From the NCBI GenBank assembly GCA_950295325.1, contig OX485808.1, forward strand, positions 44,043,180 to 44,107,179: 64,000 nucleotides of DNA, written 5' to 3'. The notes under the pieces are model-generated. The model did not search any database. It was given only the letters and a program-made list of their open reading frames with translations, and was not told where the DNA came from. Shown piece after piece: positions 1 to 10,890 of this stretch. Origin of the DNA: Polytrichum commune (Eukaryota; Streptophyta; Polytrichopsida; Polytrichales; Polytrichaceae). The number at the start of each line of letters is the position of its first letter. Position 1 is the stretch's first letter. Made by a program: the position numbers and the translations under genes.

Positions 1-106
1 TATTTGCCAAAAATTCCGATCCGAGAAGATAGAAATGCAAGCAAGCAAGTTAGAAGCCAATAACGAACTTACGCACACAACAAATCAAAATTGTGATTCG
101 CCATCT

Positions 107-938
107 TCAAGGAGGAGGAACAAAAACCGACTCTCGTTGAGGGGCAACATGCTGAGAAATGTGTTCTTGCTTAGGCTTACGAATGGAGAGGAAGATGGAC
201 TTGAAGATGTCGATGTCCGACTCAAGCGCTATAATATGGCGTTGAATGGAGCGGCATGCAATGATGAAACCTCCTAGAACAACGAAATGCGAATAGGTGA
301 GAATAAAGAAATGAATGAGAAATGAAACAAATACAAAAAAATTAGAACATAAAAAAACAAAAACATGAAAAATAAGGAGATGAAGAATGAACCAACGCCA
401 CATTGCCAATCCAAGATAATGTCGTCCTTGTTCTTGAGGACGGAAAAAATGATGGAAAAAAATTCGGGGCGCTTTTCACGAGCACCTTTCCAAGGCATGG
501 ATTGGTTCTTCACATCGGTGAAGCTGTTGAGCCAACCATCTCTTTTGAGATTGTAACCCATGTCCTCGAAGGCCAAGGTCCGGACATTCAAAACGGATTC
601 ATTACGTACAAGCACATTGATGAAGAACTTGCGAGTCTGCACGAAATTTAAACGGTAAAATTAGGAATACCAAAATGAAAGAAGGAAGGGAAGAATGAAA
701 ACAGATGAAGCCGAAAATGATTTACCAACTCAAAAGGATTAGGTCATTTATGCCAAACCAGTCTTCGACAACATAGAATTCCTCAGTGTATGTCCAGTTG
801 CACCAAGCTGAAGAAAAACTCAATCCTAATCCCCCACCATTCATACCTCCTTTTGCTCCATTCTGAGCCAAACTTCTGCACCAAACTTTCTAGGTCGAAA
901 CTATCGATGATCAATGCCAGTTTTGGAGAAGATCCTAT
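107..938 (-). CDS. 3' part of a DNA methyltransferase-like gene
   Basis: Two exons are well defined on the minus strand. Exon 636-393 follows an acceptor (CAG) at 637 and ends at a GT donor in phase 1. Exon 273-107 follows a TAG acceptor at 274 and ends with a TGA stop at 109-107. Joined, they read through a motif close to motif I of amino-methyltransferases (N4-cytosine/N6-adenine type): KNKDDIILDWQCGVG, then GFIIACRSIQRH and IIALESDIDIF, that is, a FxGxG-like loop followed by an acidic residue on the next strand. A further stretch at about 938-845 reads PKLALIIDSFD and could be an upstream exon, but I could not connect the frames between 845 and 640, so the 5' half may be decayed. The fold assignment rests on motifs only. 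It could be a host gene or the tail of another mobile element. Confidence 0.5.
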
Positions 939-2224
939 CTAGTCACTGAAAACAGAGAAAATGAACACAACTTGGAAATTTCCTTCAAGGCATGCACACT
1001 TCATTCAGATATTTGCAACTTACTTCGAATCCGTTGAATCATCAAACCCTCGTTCTCTTTGGAGAATAGAACATGGGGCCTCTTATCTCATCTAACACAA
1101 TATTCATTAAAATGAGAGTTTTCCAGTGAATTGAGAGTACATAAAGCAAAATATTAATCCAAGAATGAAATGAAAACCACTGGAAAGTTGTAGAGTACAA
1201 GTAAAAAATTACATTTGATTTTCCGCCGTAAATTCCGCCGTAGTTTCCATTAAAATGATAGTATGTTAAGTTGGGAAATCGACTCATTTAGGTCGACTCA
1301 ACCTAAATTGACAACATATTGTCCTCATTTTAATGGAAACTACACGTCTGAAGTATAATTTAGTATTTATCAACCTAACATGACTTTTAGGTGTCCAAAT
1401 GGCCAATATTATTTTGAGAGGATCCCACTCTCTCAAAATATTGAATATCGTGTTATCTACAATTACAACCACTGAGTGCTTATCAAGGAATTTGGATTAT
1501 GAAAAAAATTATGTCTTTTGAAAAATGAATTGCAATAAATTACCCTAAACAAGACAATGTATTGTTCAACTTTAACCTCTGAACGTTGAAAAATGCCATG
1601 ATCTTAAGCCCAAAATGGTTACGAAGGTCAAAGATGGACTTGAAATCGTACGTATAAGATTTTACATATAAGTTGATCTTATAGATTATACATATAGTCG
1701 TTGTTGGATCACATGTGACAACAATTTTCACTTCTACTTTGCAAAAAGTTGGGTAATTACCAATATTGGATCGGTATATAGGTGAATGCAAGGGTATCAA
1801 TTCATCAATAAGGGTATAAAGAACCTACCCCAAGATATCCAAATTGTGATACCAATCAAGTATTGATATTTGGTGGGTATGTCAAGGTGAGAGAATCTTT
1901 GGATATCCGAGTTATTTGGGCCAATACCATACTAAGCAATATTGATATTGTAACAATAATTTTACCTAGGTTTGAAAGTTCTTGTATGGTATATCGACCC
2001 ACATGATATCGAAAACATAAAACTGTCAAATAACCATACCCTATTTGGTATGATAGAATGTGAAATTGTCACTGAAAATACCCAAATGGTATTGTCAGCC
2101 CTAAACACCCACCCTTAGGCGTCCTAGTCCGGGTGGATGCGTACGGCCAACATGTCTTTCCTTCTCCTCACCACCATCACAATGTGTAGTCCATTCTTCC
2201 ACTCACAATTTCTTAGTACAAGGC
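939..2224. other. AT-rich spacer left of the 17 kb element
   Basis: No convincing gene is visible. The stretch holds a foldback repeat at 1240-1343 and a small hairpin at about 1408-1443 (complementary TTTGAGAG and CTCTCAAA arms). The 5' exons of the methyltransferase-like gene at the left edge may begin here, but I cannot place them. Confidence 0.4.
1240..1343. repeat. foldback (inverted) repeat
   Basis: The arm starting at 1240 (GTAGTTTCCATTAAAATGA) is complementary to the arm ending at 1343 (TCATTTTAATGGAAACTAC), and imperfect pairing continues toward a centre near 1290 through AAGTTG/CAACCT. The size of about 104 bp and the arm structure resemble a small foldback MITE. No target duplication was identified. 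Confidence 0.5.
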
Positions 2225-2228
2225 CTTT

Positions 2229-2256
2229 AACACTATATTCGTTAAATTGAGACTTT
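2229..2256 (+). repeat. left terminal inverted repeat
   Basis: This 28-bp repeat is identical to the reverse complement of 19313-19340. It is preceded by CTTT at 2225-2228. Confidence 0.75.
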
Positions 2257-2760
2257 CTCTAGTCTCAAATTAATATATGGATCAAACAACATTCCGTGTT
2301 CCGAAACTATATTGAGAACGATCTCAAATATATTATATGTTCTAATATCCCAAATCTATTATGTGTGGACATAAGCACATGTGGTAGAGCACTCAACACC
2401 AACTTCATCTACAAAAACACTTTGGGTAGAGCACTCCAAACTAGTTTCACCCAAGAAACATATAAAATGATTTCTATTATTAGCATGGTCAATAAAATAT
2501 AGACATTGCAACATACAAAGTGCATGCAATAAATGCATTTTTCTTCAATGGAAAATTTAGTCCCAAACTTAATAAAAAAAATGAACTTCACAACTGTATT
2601 GAAATATAGTAAATGGATATTCATCCAACCCCAAACAATATAGCATTCGCAAGTTCTACCCAAACTTTGCCCCAAGTTTGAGGAGCACACATATGAGTAA
2701 TATATATTCGTCGAATTACAGTTTACACTATAATCATGCTAACACAATCCTACCAACTTC

Positions 2761-5700
2761 TCATTCAACGTGGGTTGCTTCTTCTGCGATCCGAGCAAGG
2801 TTGTCTTTTGCAAAAGTTATGTACTTTTGAGGGATGGACACTGATCCACTATGATTTTTCCGTGGTTTCCATGCTATGAATATGGAATCTGTATCTACCC
2901 AAGATGGACCATGCTCAGAATCCACCTTCCACCGAAAGTTAGGGTTTGTATCCCAGCCTGTATAATGCCGAACAACATCTTCATTCCGTGCTGTCGGTCG
3001 GTAGTACTCTACTTGTATTTGTCGAAAATGAGGGCTGGAAGTTACAAAATTTGGTTTGGACAAAGCTCTTGCCACCCACACTGGCTTTGCATATGTCTCA
3101 TCTCCAGGACGCAAAATGAGCATATAACCTTCATGACAATCCACTGCAATGCGGAAAGATGGTGGCGGACGACTACTAGCAGGCCCCACGTAATGGTCGT
3201 CCACATCAAACTCCTCTCGAACCTCTCCATTTCCCAAAAGACTAGCCTCCGAAGCTTATACATTGACACGTGTTTGTGGCCAAAACCCATGCCTTAAAGT
3301 AAGGGGTGTATCTTGATGAAGGTTTGCCAAAGCGCCACGAACACGTGTCCAATATTGTATCCAACTTCCGTAACGAAGCCAACACGATCCACCAACATCC
3401 GCTACCCTCAAACTCTCCCAATATTGTATGAAGCCTGATATGCCTTTACAAATGTCCTCCAAATTCTTCATGGGTATTGGTTTGCAAGGCTTAGGCTCTC
3501 CGTCAGGCAACATCGTCCTTCCTTCCCCATCAACACGCCATACAAGAAGACCCTCCGGCAGGCTCCAGTCTTGTGATGTGCACAACAACTTGTATTGCAT
3601 GGCGGGGACACCATCGTCACGCACGTAGAACCGAAATTGTTGTGCCTTCGTATGCCCGATCAATCGGTGAGCTCCGCTTCGAATATACGGTTCTATAAAT
3701 GCCTTGAAGTCTGGAACCTCCTCAATCATATGGGGGATGACGGGAATGTTCTCCAAATCCATGTACGACTTCATCAACAATGGGATTGTTGGAAAATCCT
3801 CCTCGCGCAACTTCATGCTCCACCGCCCAAAGGACGCATCAATATCATCGTGCGTGTGGCCTACCAATAGAAAGGACACAAAAACCTCATTGAAAATGCC
3901 TTTCGCAACCAACAACGACCAATATGCAAAAACATATCTACTTTTATTGTCTTTCGCACAATTGTCCAATTGGACACGCAGAGTTGGGGGCAAATTCTTG
4001 GCAATCACATCTTCACTTGGTGGCTCCGGCAATGAGTGCACGCATACATCTCTTCCATCCAAGACCGCTTCATATAGAGGTGTTGATCCCGAGTTTTCAA
4101 ATAACAATCTTGATGAATAGGACGGCGGTTTCTCCAAATCACGTAAAAGCTTTGCAAATGACCCTATCGTGTGGTTTGAATCCGCCGGATACAAATCAAG
4201 AGCATAATGAGCATATTTGACATCACCATGCCCATGTGCAATCATTCCTGCAAAGGCAACCCAATGGTTTAATATTCAACTATAACACCAAAAAATTCAC
4301 ATGGTGTACATGTATGGCCCCAAGTACAAACCTAAACGCACAAATTTGTGTTTAGGTAATGCAATGCAATTGTTATCAAAATCACCTGTAACCGAAACAA
4401 GAAGCTTAAAAAGGCCGTCCGTGGCTTTGATTCGATTTGCAAAACATGGTGAGGCTGTTTTGGCATGGTCCATCTTGTCATGGATGATTGTAAGGACTTC
4501 CAAAGGCCTGGAGATGGACAAAGCTCTATTTGTGTAGTAATCATTACGGTGTGCCTCTTGCATGTTCACATGCTTGAAATAGTTCATTTGATGTGCGGCA
4601 TAGGACTCTGTCCCCATCGTGTGTGCATCTCGAAGGCGTTTCAACTTCTCGCATTTGGAACAACGGGCAAATTTGTCGCCTCGTCTTTTTGTGATGTATT
4701 CGCTAAAGTGAGATTTTTTTATAGCACTCAGTTTCGACAATGAAATTGGGTCCAACCCGGCCTTCTCGCCAACTGCGTTTACGTCCAACAATATGTCTTT
4801 CCATTTCGTGCCTGTAGGAAGAACCTTCTCCACAACCTTTTCACCGGTTGCGAGTGTGCGTGTTTTGTGCGGCATTGCATCGGCAAGGGGGACAATGAAG
4901 GTTGCCAAAGTGGCTGTTGCTTGTCTCGTTGCTTTTCTTGGTTTCTTTAAGCCCATGTTCCCATGGTGACGGGCACGGCGGCCTTCATTGGCATACGCGG
5001 CTTGTCTATAAAATTCCGCTTTCGACACACCATGAATGGTGTACCATGCCGTACAACACACGTCTATGCTCTCAAGGGTGATGACCTTGCGACCCGCTCC
5101 GTTCACATGTATCGCCCTATGGACATCAAGTTTTTTGGTGGATCTTAGACGGAAATCTCTAAGCCACATTTCTTCACGGATGGCCTTCAATTTATCTCTT
5201 GGGAACAATTGGCAACAACGATGTACACAACAATCCTTCGTAGCAACTTCTCTAATAGACTCCTCACAGAGCAACCTTTGACGTTTACACTTATTTGCAG
5301 ACGGAGTAGGACGTGTCAATGTTTCGTACTTCCGAAGGCCTTTGCGTGGCCGAATGTTTGCTTGGAGCTCCTGTTGGATTTGGACGTGTCGTCGCTCATG
5401 GTCGCGCAAGCTAACCCCCTCAATTGTCACATTCCTCAACGGCCACCTTCGCAACGAGAACCTATGAGTTGGATTGACTTCTAAATGTACGAGTGATTCT
5501 AATATAACAACTCCAACGTCCTCGGTGCCAAGGGGGTGTTCATCAATGCAATCTTGTGGATGTGTGTTACGACAAATACCCTCCGCCACAGCAACTCCAC
5601 TGTCATTAACAAGTACCACATCCAAATTCACCCATGAAGCTCGTGAAAGCCCCGCACATTCCACAATGGGGCAAAAAGGGTCAGATGGCGAAGAACTCCC

Positions 5701-5787
5701 CAAATGACCTTCATCTGCACTGTCATCAAAACTATCCTCCCCGACAATGTCTAGCTCATCCCCAAACAGAGATTGGGTGCTGCCCAT
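2761..5787 (-). CDS. DUF7869-type transposase-like protein
   Basis: Two exons are joined by a clear intron. Exon 1 (5787-4386) ends ...VSVTG and exon 2 starts at 4247 (GMIAHGHGDVKYA), with donor ACAG^GTGATT, acceptor TTTGCAG and phase 1. The protein has an acidic, low-complexity N-terminus, Cys/His clusters (CCVHRCC; RCSKCEKLKRLRDAH), and three acidic motifs in the order of an RNase H-like DDE enzyme: IIHDKMDHAKT, QLDNCAKDNK and VGHTHDDIDASFGRWS. This layout matches the family annotated as DUF7869 in algae, early land plants and invertebrates, which I believe to be transposon-derived. A TAA codon at 3258-3256 interrupts the frame after about 797 residues. The same frame then continues 165 codons to 2761 with good protein-like sequence (a BAH-like stretch around RPGDETYAKPVWVARAL). 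So either the protein stops early or the copy has one nonsense change. It lies at the left end of the TIR element, divergent from the ParB-like gene. Confidence 0.6.
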
Positions 5788-6030
5788 GTCTTAAGAGAAG
5801 GAATCCCCTCTTCCACCAACTCCCTCCATTACGCCTACACACATGCACATGAAACCTCAACAAACATGGACACAACGTAAGGGTCCAAAAGAATCAAATA
5901 TTGGAAAATGCAAAACATCACGATGAATGGGGACACTGAGGATCAAGACATTTGCAACACAAATGCAATGTGAGCTCCCAATACTGTGCGCCAGTCCACA
6001 AAATGTTCCACAAAATATTTTGGGTGGGAG
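5788..6030. promoter_or_regulatory. upstream region of the transposase-like gene
   Basis: This short spacer lies between the minus-strand start at 5787 and the palindrome array. As the region directly 5' of that gene it probably holds its promoter and leader. No core motif stands out. Confidence 0.3.
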
Positions 6031-7014
6031 TTTGGGTCGGCCGACCTAAACCCTGTGGCACCAGGGATTGAGGGCCATCTACACCTTGCCCGTGGGATAG
6101 GGTCGGGTTCCGGTCGACCGACTCAAACCTTGTACAATGATGGGTTGAGGGCCATTTAGAATTCCATCACACTGTGGGGAAAACTTTGGGTCGACCAACC
6201 CAATCCTTGTCATGGTCAACTACAACCGCCGAAACTGGGGAAGGGGTTTGGGTCGACCGACCCAAACTTTCACAGGGTAAACCCACCCACACTCAGAAGG
6301 GGTTTGGGTCGGTCGACCCAAACTTTCACAGGGTAAGTCCACCCACACCGGGAAAGGGTTTGGGTCGGTCGACCCAAACTTTCACAGTGTAAATCCACCC
6401 ACACTGGGATGAGGTTTGGGTCGCTCGACCCAAACATTACATATGATGGGATAAGGTTCCTACTCTGTCCGTCCAAACCTTCTGAGTACCTTGAGTAAGG
6501 GCCATTAACAATTCGTTCACGATGTGCGAAAAAGTTTGGGTCGACCGACCCAAACCTTCTAAAAGGTTTTACGATAAACGCCCACAGTGGGGTAGGGGTT
6601 TGGGTCGACCGACCCAAACCTCACAAGGGTCAGAGTAGACCCCCCCCCCCAACACTAGTGAAGGGGTTTGGGTCGACCGACCCAAACCTCACAAGGGTCA
6701 GAGTAGACCCCCCCCCCCAACACTAGTGAAGGGGTTTGGGTCGACCGACCCAAACCTCACAAGGGTCAGAGTAGACCCCCCCCAACACTAGTGAAAGGGT
6801 TTGGGTCGACCGACCCAAACCTCACAAGGGTCAGAGTAGACCCCCCCCCAACACTAGTGAAGGGGTTTGGGTCGACCGACCCAAACCTCACAAGGGTCAG
6901 AGTAGACTCCCCCCAACACTAGTGAAGGGGTTTGGGTCGACCGACCCAAACCTCACAAGGGTGAGACTCGAACCCGCCCACACTACTGGAGGGGTTTGGG
7001 TCGACCGACCCAAA
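6031..7014. repeat. array of 15 near-palindromes
   Basis: Fifteen copies of TTTGGGTCG-NN-CGACCCAAA start at 6031, 6108, 6185, 6247, 6303, 6359, 6415, 6535, 6599, 6667, 6735, 6800, 6866, 6931 and 6995. The first three are imperfect. Copies 4-7 recur every 56 bp, and copies 9-15 every 64-68 bp inside a longer unit that also holds CAGAGTAGA, a C-run of variable length (6-10) and an ACTAGTG hexamer. The two middle bases vary (GC, AC, GT, CT) while the 9-bp arms are kept. The array lies between the two divergent genes of the element, as expected for a shared control or recognition region. Confidence 0.9.
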
Positions 7015-7059
7015 CCTCACAAGGGTCAGACTGGAACCCGCCAACACTAGTGTCGACCG

Positions 7060-7101
7060 ACGTATAATACAGCGTATAATGCGGCGTATAATGCAGCGGA
7101 T
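7060..7101 (+). repeat. short tandem repeat (GCGTATAATGCAG)
   Basis: Three to four near-identical copies of CGTATAATGCAGC or CGTATAATACAGC follow each other at the right edge of the palindrome array. The unit contains TATAAT, but a promoter role is not shown. Confidence 0.6.
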
Positions 7102-9600
7102 ATTGAGAGGTGTGTGGAATTTCAGCTCATTGCAAAGTTCACTGCGGACTTGCATGCTGTGGATAGGTCCTCATGAACAGCAGCGTGAACGAACCTCGAA
7201 GTACAGCTCCGACTAAGAGTTCTCTCTACGAATTCAGGAGTGGGAGAAGAGCAAAAAAAAACCAACTTTTGGGGGGTGCGCCCCTTTATACTATCCACCT
7301 CCACTTGCCCGACTTCCTCATTGGATGCCTTTCCCGCCTTGTTATTTCAAACCTCCTGACAGAATTCCCCGTTTTCTGTTTATTGTAGAAAATGCGCATC
7401 TTTCAATGCCCCTCTCATACCCCAGCCGTCATATGATTTAGTCTATGATATTTAATCTTTTTTTGGTTTTGTGTGTATATGACATACGACATTGGGAGGA
7501 AGGGTGGCGGCCACATTAATTTTTTCAAGTGTCACAACGGTATATTTTAACCAATATGTATACCCAACCACAACTCCATTCAATGCTTTCAAGTGCAAAC
7601 CTATTTCGGTGGGGTTGGGGCCATTTGGAGGCTGCAATTATGAGAGAGTTTCCAAGGCTTGAGGCCATTGTCATGATGAATAAAATTATTTATTTGTCTC
7701 CCCTAAACCCTAAACCCTAGAACATTGCTCTATTATCTCGCATGGAAGTGTGGCAATGATAAACGTATGTAACACTATATTCGTTAAATTCAGACTTTCT
7801 CTAGTCTCAAATTAATATATGGATCAAACAAAAACTTCTACAATGTCACCCTAATGCATCATATACATATTAAATGATGATATTGATCTACTTTAATTCA
7901 AACATTACGGTATGGCATTAACCAATATGTAGACAAAAGAAGTCTAAACATTGTGTAACGCCTTTTGGTAAGAGTCACTAAATACAATAGTTAAAGTGGT
8001 TATGAAGATCCTCGCAAGGGGAATTATTAATTTTGAAATCAAATTATGTCATGACAAAGTTCATTTATTGTTCCAAATATGAATTTGCAACAATGCAAGT
8101 GACAAGAGCTTTTATATATAATATGTTGTCATCCCTAAACCCTAAACCCTACAATATTGTCCTCTTCTCTCGCATGCAAGTGTGGCAATGACGAATGTAT
8201 GTGGACGTCGATAAGGGGATACTAACTACCAATGTCGCTTTTTAGTTCAATATTTCCATGCTAATTGAATCCATCCTCAAGTTCACTTCAAGCTTACTAA
8301 TGTGTGTGAACAAAACATCCAAAGTTGAACCCTAAACCCTTATAACATCCACAACATGAAATTATACGTATTGACTAAACCATACACCAATTAGTATATC
8401 ATGTTTAGACGTTCCAAATAACATATTCACATGATCAAGATTGTGGTCACTATAACCTTCCTATTAGACTCTTCTTAATATATAAACAACATTTCTTATA
8501 TCTTTCTCCATTATCTAATATACGTGGAGGGAACAATGAACAACAACACGATTGCTTGCATGGCTTCATTTGATGTTGTGCTTAACCGATTTACGTTTAT
8601 ATCACATTCCATATATTAAATACATCACGAACCATAGTTTATTGGCGACTATGTGATTCATCAAAGGGAGCAAAACATCCAAAGTTAGACCCCTAAGTCC
8701 TAATAATATCCACAACATGAAATGCTATTTGAATAAACACAAGACCAATTAGTATATCACGTTTAAACGTCCCAAATAACAACTTAACATACTCAACATC
8801 ATCTTTACTATAACCTTCCTATAAGACTCTTCTCACCAGTAAGTCAATGTTGTACGTTAATATTGGATAGATTAATATGTTATAACCATGACTCCTAAAC
8901 CCTAAACCCTAAACCCCAAATGTTGTAGTTGTTCAGTGCTACCTCCATATACAAACAACATCAAGTTTGTCTTGCGCCATTATCTAATATACTTGGAGCG
9001 AACCTTCAATAACAACATGATTGCTTGAAGGGCTTCATATGATGTTGTGGTTCTCCGATTTGCTTTTATATCACATTCCAAGTACATATATCACGATCCA
9101 TGGTTTATTGGCGACTATGTGATTCATCAAAGTGAATATCTAGGGGATACCCTATAAAACTTGAGCATGTTAGCATTTTGAAATAAAGATCATGCAATTC
9201 CAAACCCTCACAATATGCACTTGGGGAAGGTATTCATTTAGGCTCCACATTCAAATATCCTCAATTTCCGAATTTCATGTTGGGGGGTGGGGATTGTCTT
9301 TTTTATTCATTGCATATTGTGTGAGTTGTTGGCATCAATGGTAAAGTCTATTGTATTTGGCACGTAATTGTATTTTTTTTATAACGTGCTCAAACAAACG
9401 AGAAACCAATGACTTCAACTTGTTTGGAAAATTTAGTTAATGGTGTCATGTAAGTAGGAATTAAGTATTAGTGTTAGCATAAAGTTGCGTTGTAAAGATG
9501 TATTAGTTGTATAAATGGTTTAGTTTTTTAGAATACCTCATTTGATGTATACCTTAGGCTACTCCAAAGTCTATTCAAAATTGTACTACCCGCTAAGGGT
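7102..9600. other. AT-rich spacer with telomere-box motifs and duplication
   Basis: No gene is supported. The stretch carries plant telomere-type CCCTAAA runs at about 7699-7717, 8141-8159, 8327-8338 and 8890-8915. The context around the first two is duplicated (…CTCGCATG(G/C)AAGTGTGGCAATGA…). A diverged tandem duplication links about 8326-8667 with 8680-9135: shared blocks include the CCACAACATGAAAT, CCAATTAGTATATCA, ACTATAACCTTCCTAT, TTATCTAATATAC and GGCGACTATGTGATTCATC segments. It may be the promoter-distal region of the long plus-strand gene. Confidence 0.55.
7771..7831 (+). repeat. internal copy of the element's left end
   Basis: Sixty-one bases match 2229-2289 with a single mismatch (position 19: C here, G at the true end), so the match covers the whole TIR plus about 33 bp of subterminal sequence. 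Its flanking four bases (ATGT) do not match the right flank (CTTT). It is therefore an internal duplicate or a relic of a nested related element rather than the functional left end. Confidence 0.8.
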
Positions 9601-9699
9601 TTACTCCTTAGAGGGATGGGAGTTAGGGTTCCCCGTAACCCTATTCCCGTTGCTGCCCTAATCACGTTGGCACCCTATTCGCGCGGTTGGGGGCCAATT

Positions 9700-10446
9700 C
9701 CCGAGGGTAACAAAACCCCAGCCGCCAAGCATTCTCCTCCTTTCTCTCTCTCTCTCCCGCCAACCTTTCGCTCCGCGCCTCTTGTGGAAGCGCCGCCTCT
9801 CCTGAAGCGCCGTGGCGATTCAGGGTGGCGCTTTTCTTTACATTCCTTCTCCACCCTTTTTTCTTCTCCTTCCCTCCCTTCTCTTGCTGTAGCGGGAGAT
9901 TGCACTAGTGTTGCAATATATAGCATTGTTGAAGTGTTTTCCAGATTGTTGAAGGGTTTTCCAACATTCTGTGTGAGCTTTAGGCAGTGCTTGCGAGAGT
10001 TCGAAGTGCGGATGAGTGCATGTGAGTGCTTGTGAGTGCATGTGAGTGCTTGTGAGTGCATGTGAGGGCTTGTGAGTGCATGTGAGTGCTTATGAGTGCA
10101 TGTGAGTGCTTGTGAGTGGTTGTCAGATTAGGAAGTTCTATAAGAGATACAAAAGTGCTTTCAGAGATTTAGTTATTGTTTTGAGAGATTCAGTTGTTGT
10201 TTTAACAGACTCAGTTGTTGTTTGAGAGTTACAATTGTTGTTTGAGTGATTCTGAAGAGACTCAGGAGTTGTGTGAGAGATTGTGGGTTTATTGAGAGAT
10301 TCAAGAAAGGTTTGAAATCTTTGGTAGTTGTTTGTGAGTTTTAGCGTGTCTGCGAATAGGAATTCACTGATTCTGTCTTAGTCAAAGAAGAGCACTTGTT
10401 CAAAAGCAACCATCTGCAACGACTACAACAGAAACCCTCAGCAAAG
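9700..10446 (+). promoter_or_regulatory. probable promoter and noncoding 5' exon
   Basis: A CT-rich tract (TCTCTCTCTCTC at about 9741) is followed by a 20-bp tandem repeat (GTGAGTGCATGTGAGTGCTT, about five copies, 10012-10116) and by GTTGTTTGAGAGATTCA-like repeats to about 10260. A GT donor (CAGCAAAG^GTATTG) at 10446/10447 faces a strong acceptor (TTTCTTTGCAG) at 10890, directly before the ATG of the long gene. This suggests a 5' untranslated exon. Open frames here look like low-complexity leader sequence. Confidence 0.45.
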
Positions 10447-10567
10447 GTATTGTTTTTCAAGGGGTTCCAATATGTGTTTCTTAATTGACAGTGTTGTAGC
10501 ATACACAATGCATAAGCATTGTATATGCTACATGCCAAGTTTTAAAAACTATATTAAAATAGAACAG

Positions 10568-10863
10568 TTTGGGGAGACGACCCAAACACAGCCTATAGTT
10601 TGGGTCGATCGACCCAAAGCACATCCTGCTGTTTGGGTCGGTCGACCCAAACGCAACCTCTACAGTATAAACTTTTCAAGAAATCCTTGATGACAATATA
10701 AAACGCAAATCCACCCAAGATAACGAAATACCATATAAACATATAAATGAAGTTCTAAAATAACAAGACACAATCCAAAAATAAATGCGTTGATGCATTA
10801 CATTTCCCTTCCATCACGTGACATCTAATCTATTGTGAAGAAGTTTGGGTCGAACGACCGAAA
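10568..10863. repeat. near-palindromes in intron 1 (4 copies)
   Basis: Copies lie at 10568-10586 (degenerate centre), 10599-10618 (perfect palindrome, AT centre), 10632-10651 (GT centre) and 10844-10863 (AA centre, one arm mismatch). All four lie inside the inferred intron 10447-10890. Confidence 0.85.
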
Positions 10864-10890
10864 CTAACATCCTTGCTTCTTTCTTTGCAG

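Noticed and set aside
6031-7014. CRISPR-like layout of the palindrome array
   Set aside because: The genome is eukaryotic, and the sequence between palindromes is itself repeated rather than unique. No cas genes are present.
6174-7155. Open frames across the palindrome array
   Set aside because: They encode only the repeat (FGSVDPN/WVDRPK) and exist because the unit lacks stops. No independent coding evidence.
9616-10035. 139-codon frame upstream of the fusion gene
   Set aside because: Low-complexity CT-rich leader sequence followed by a tandem repeat. It ends before the intron and resembles no family, so it is better read as an untranslated exon.
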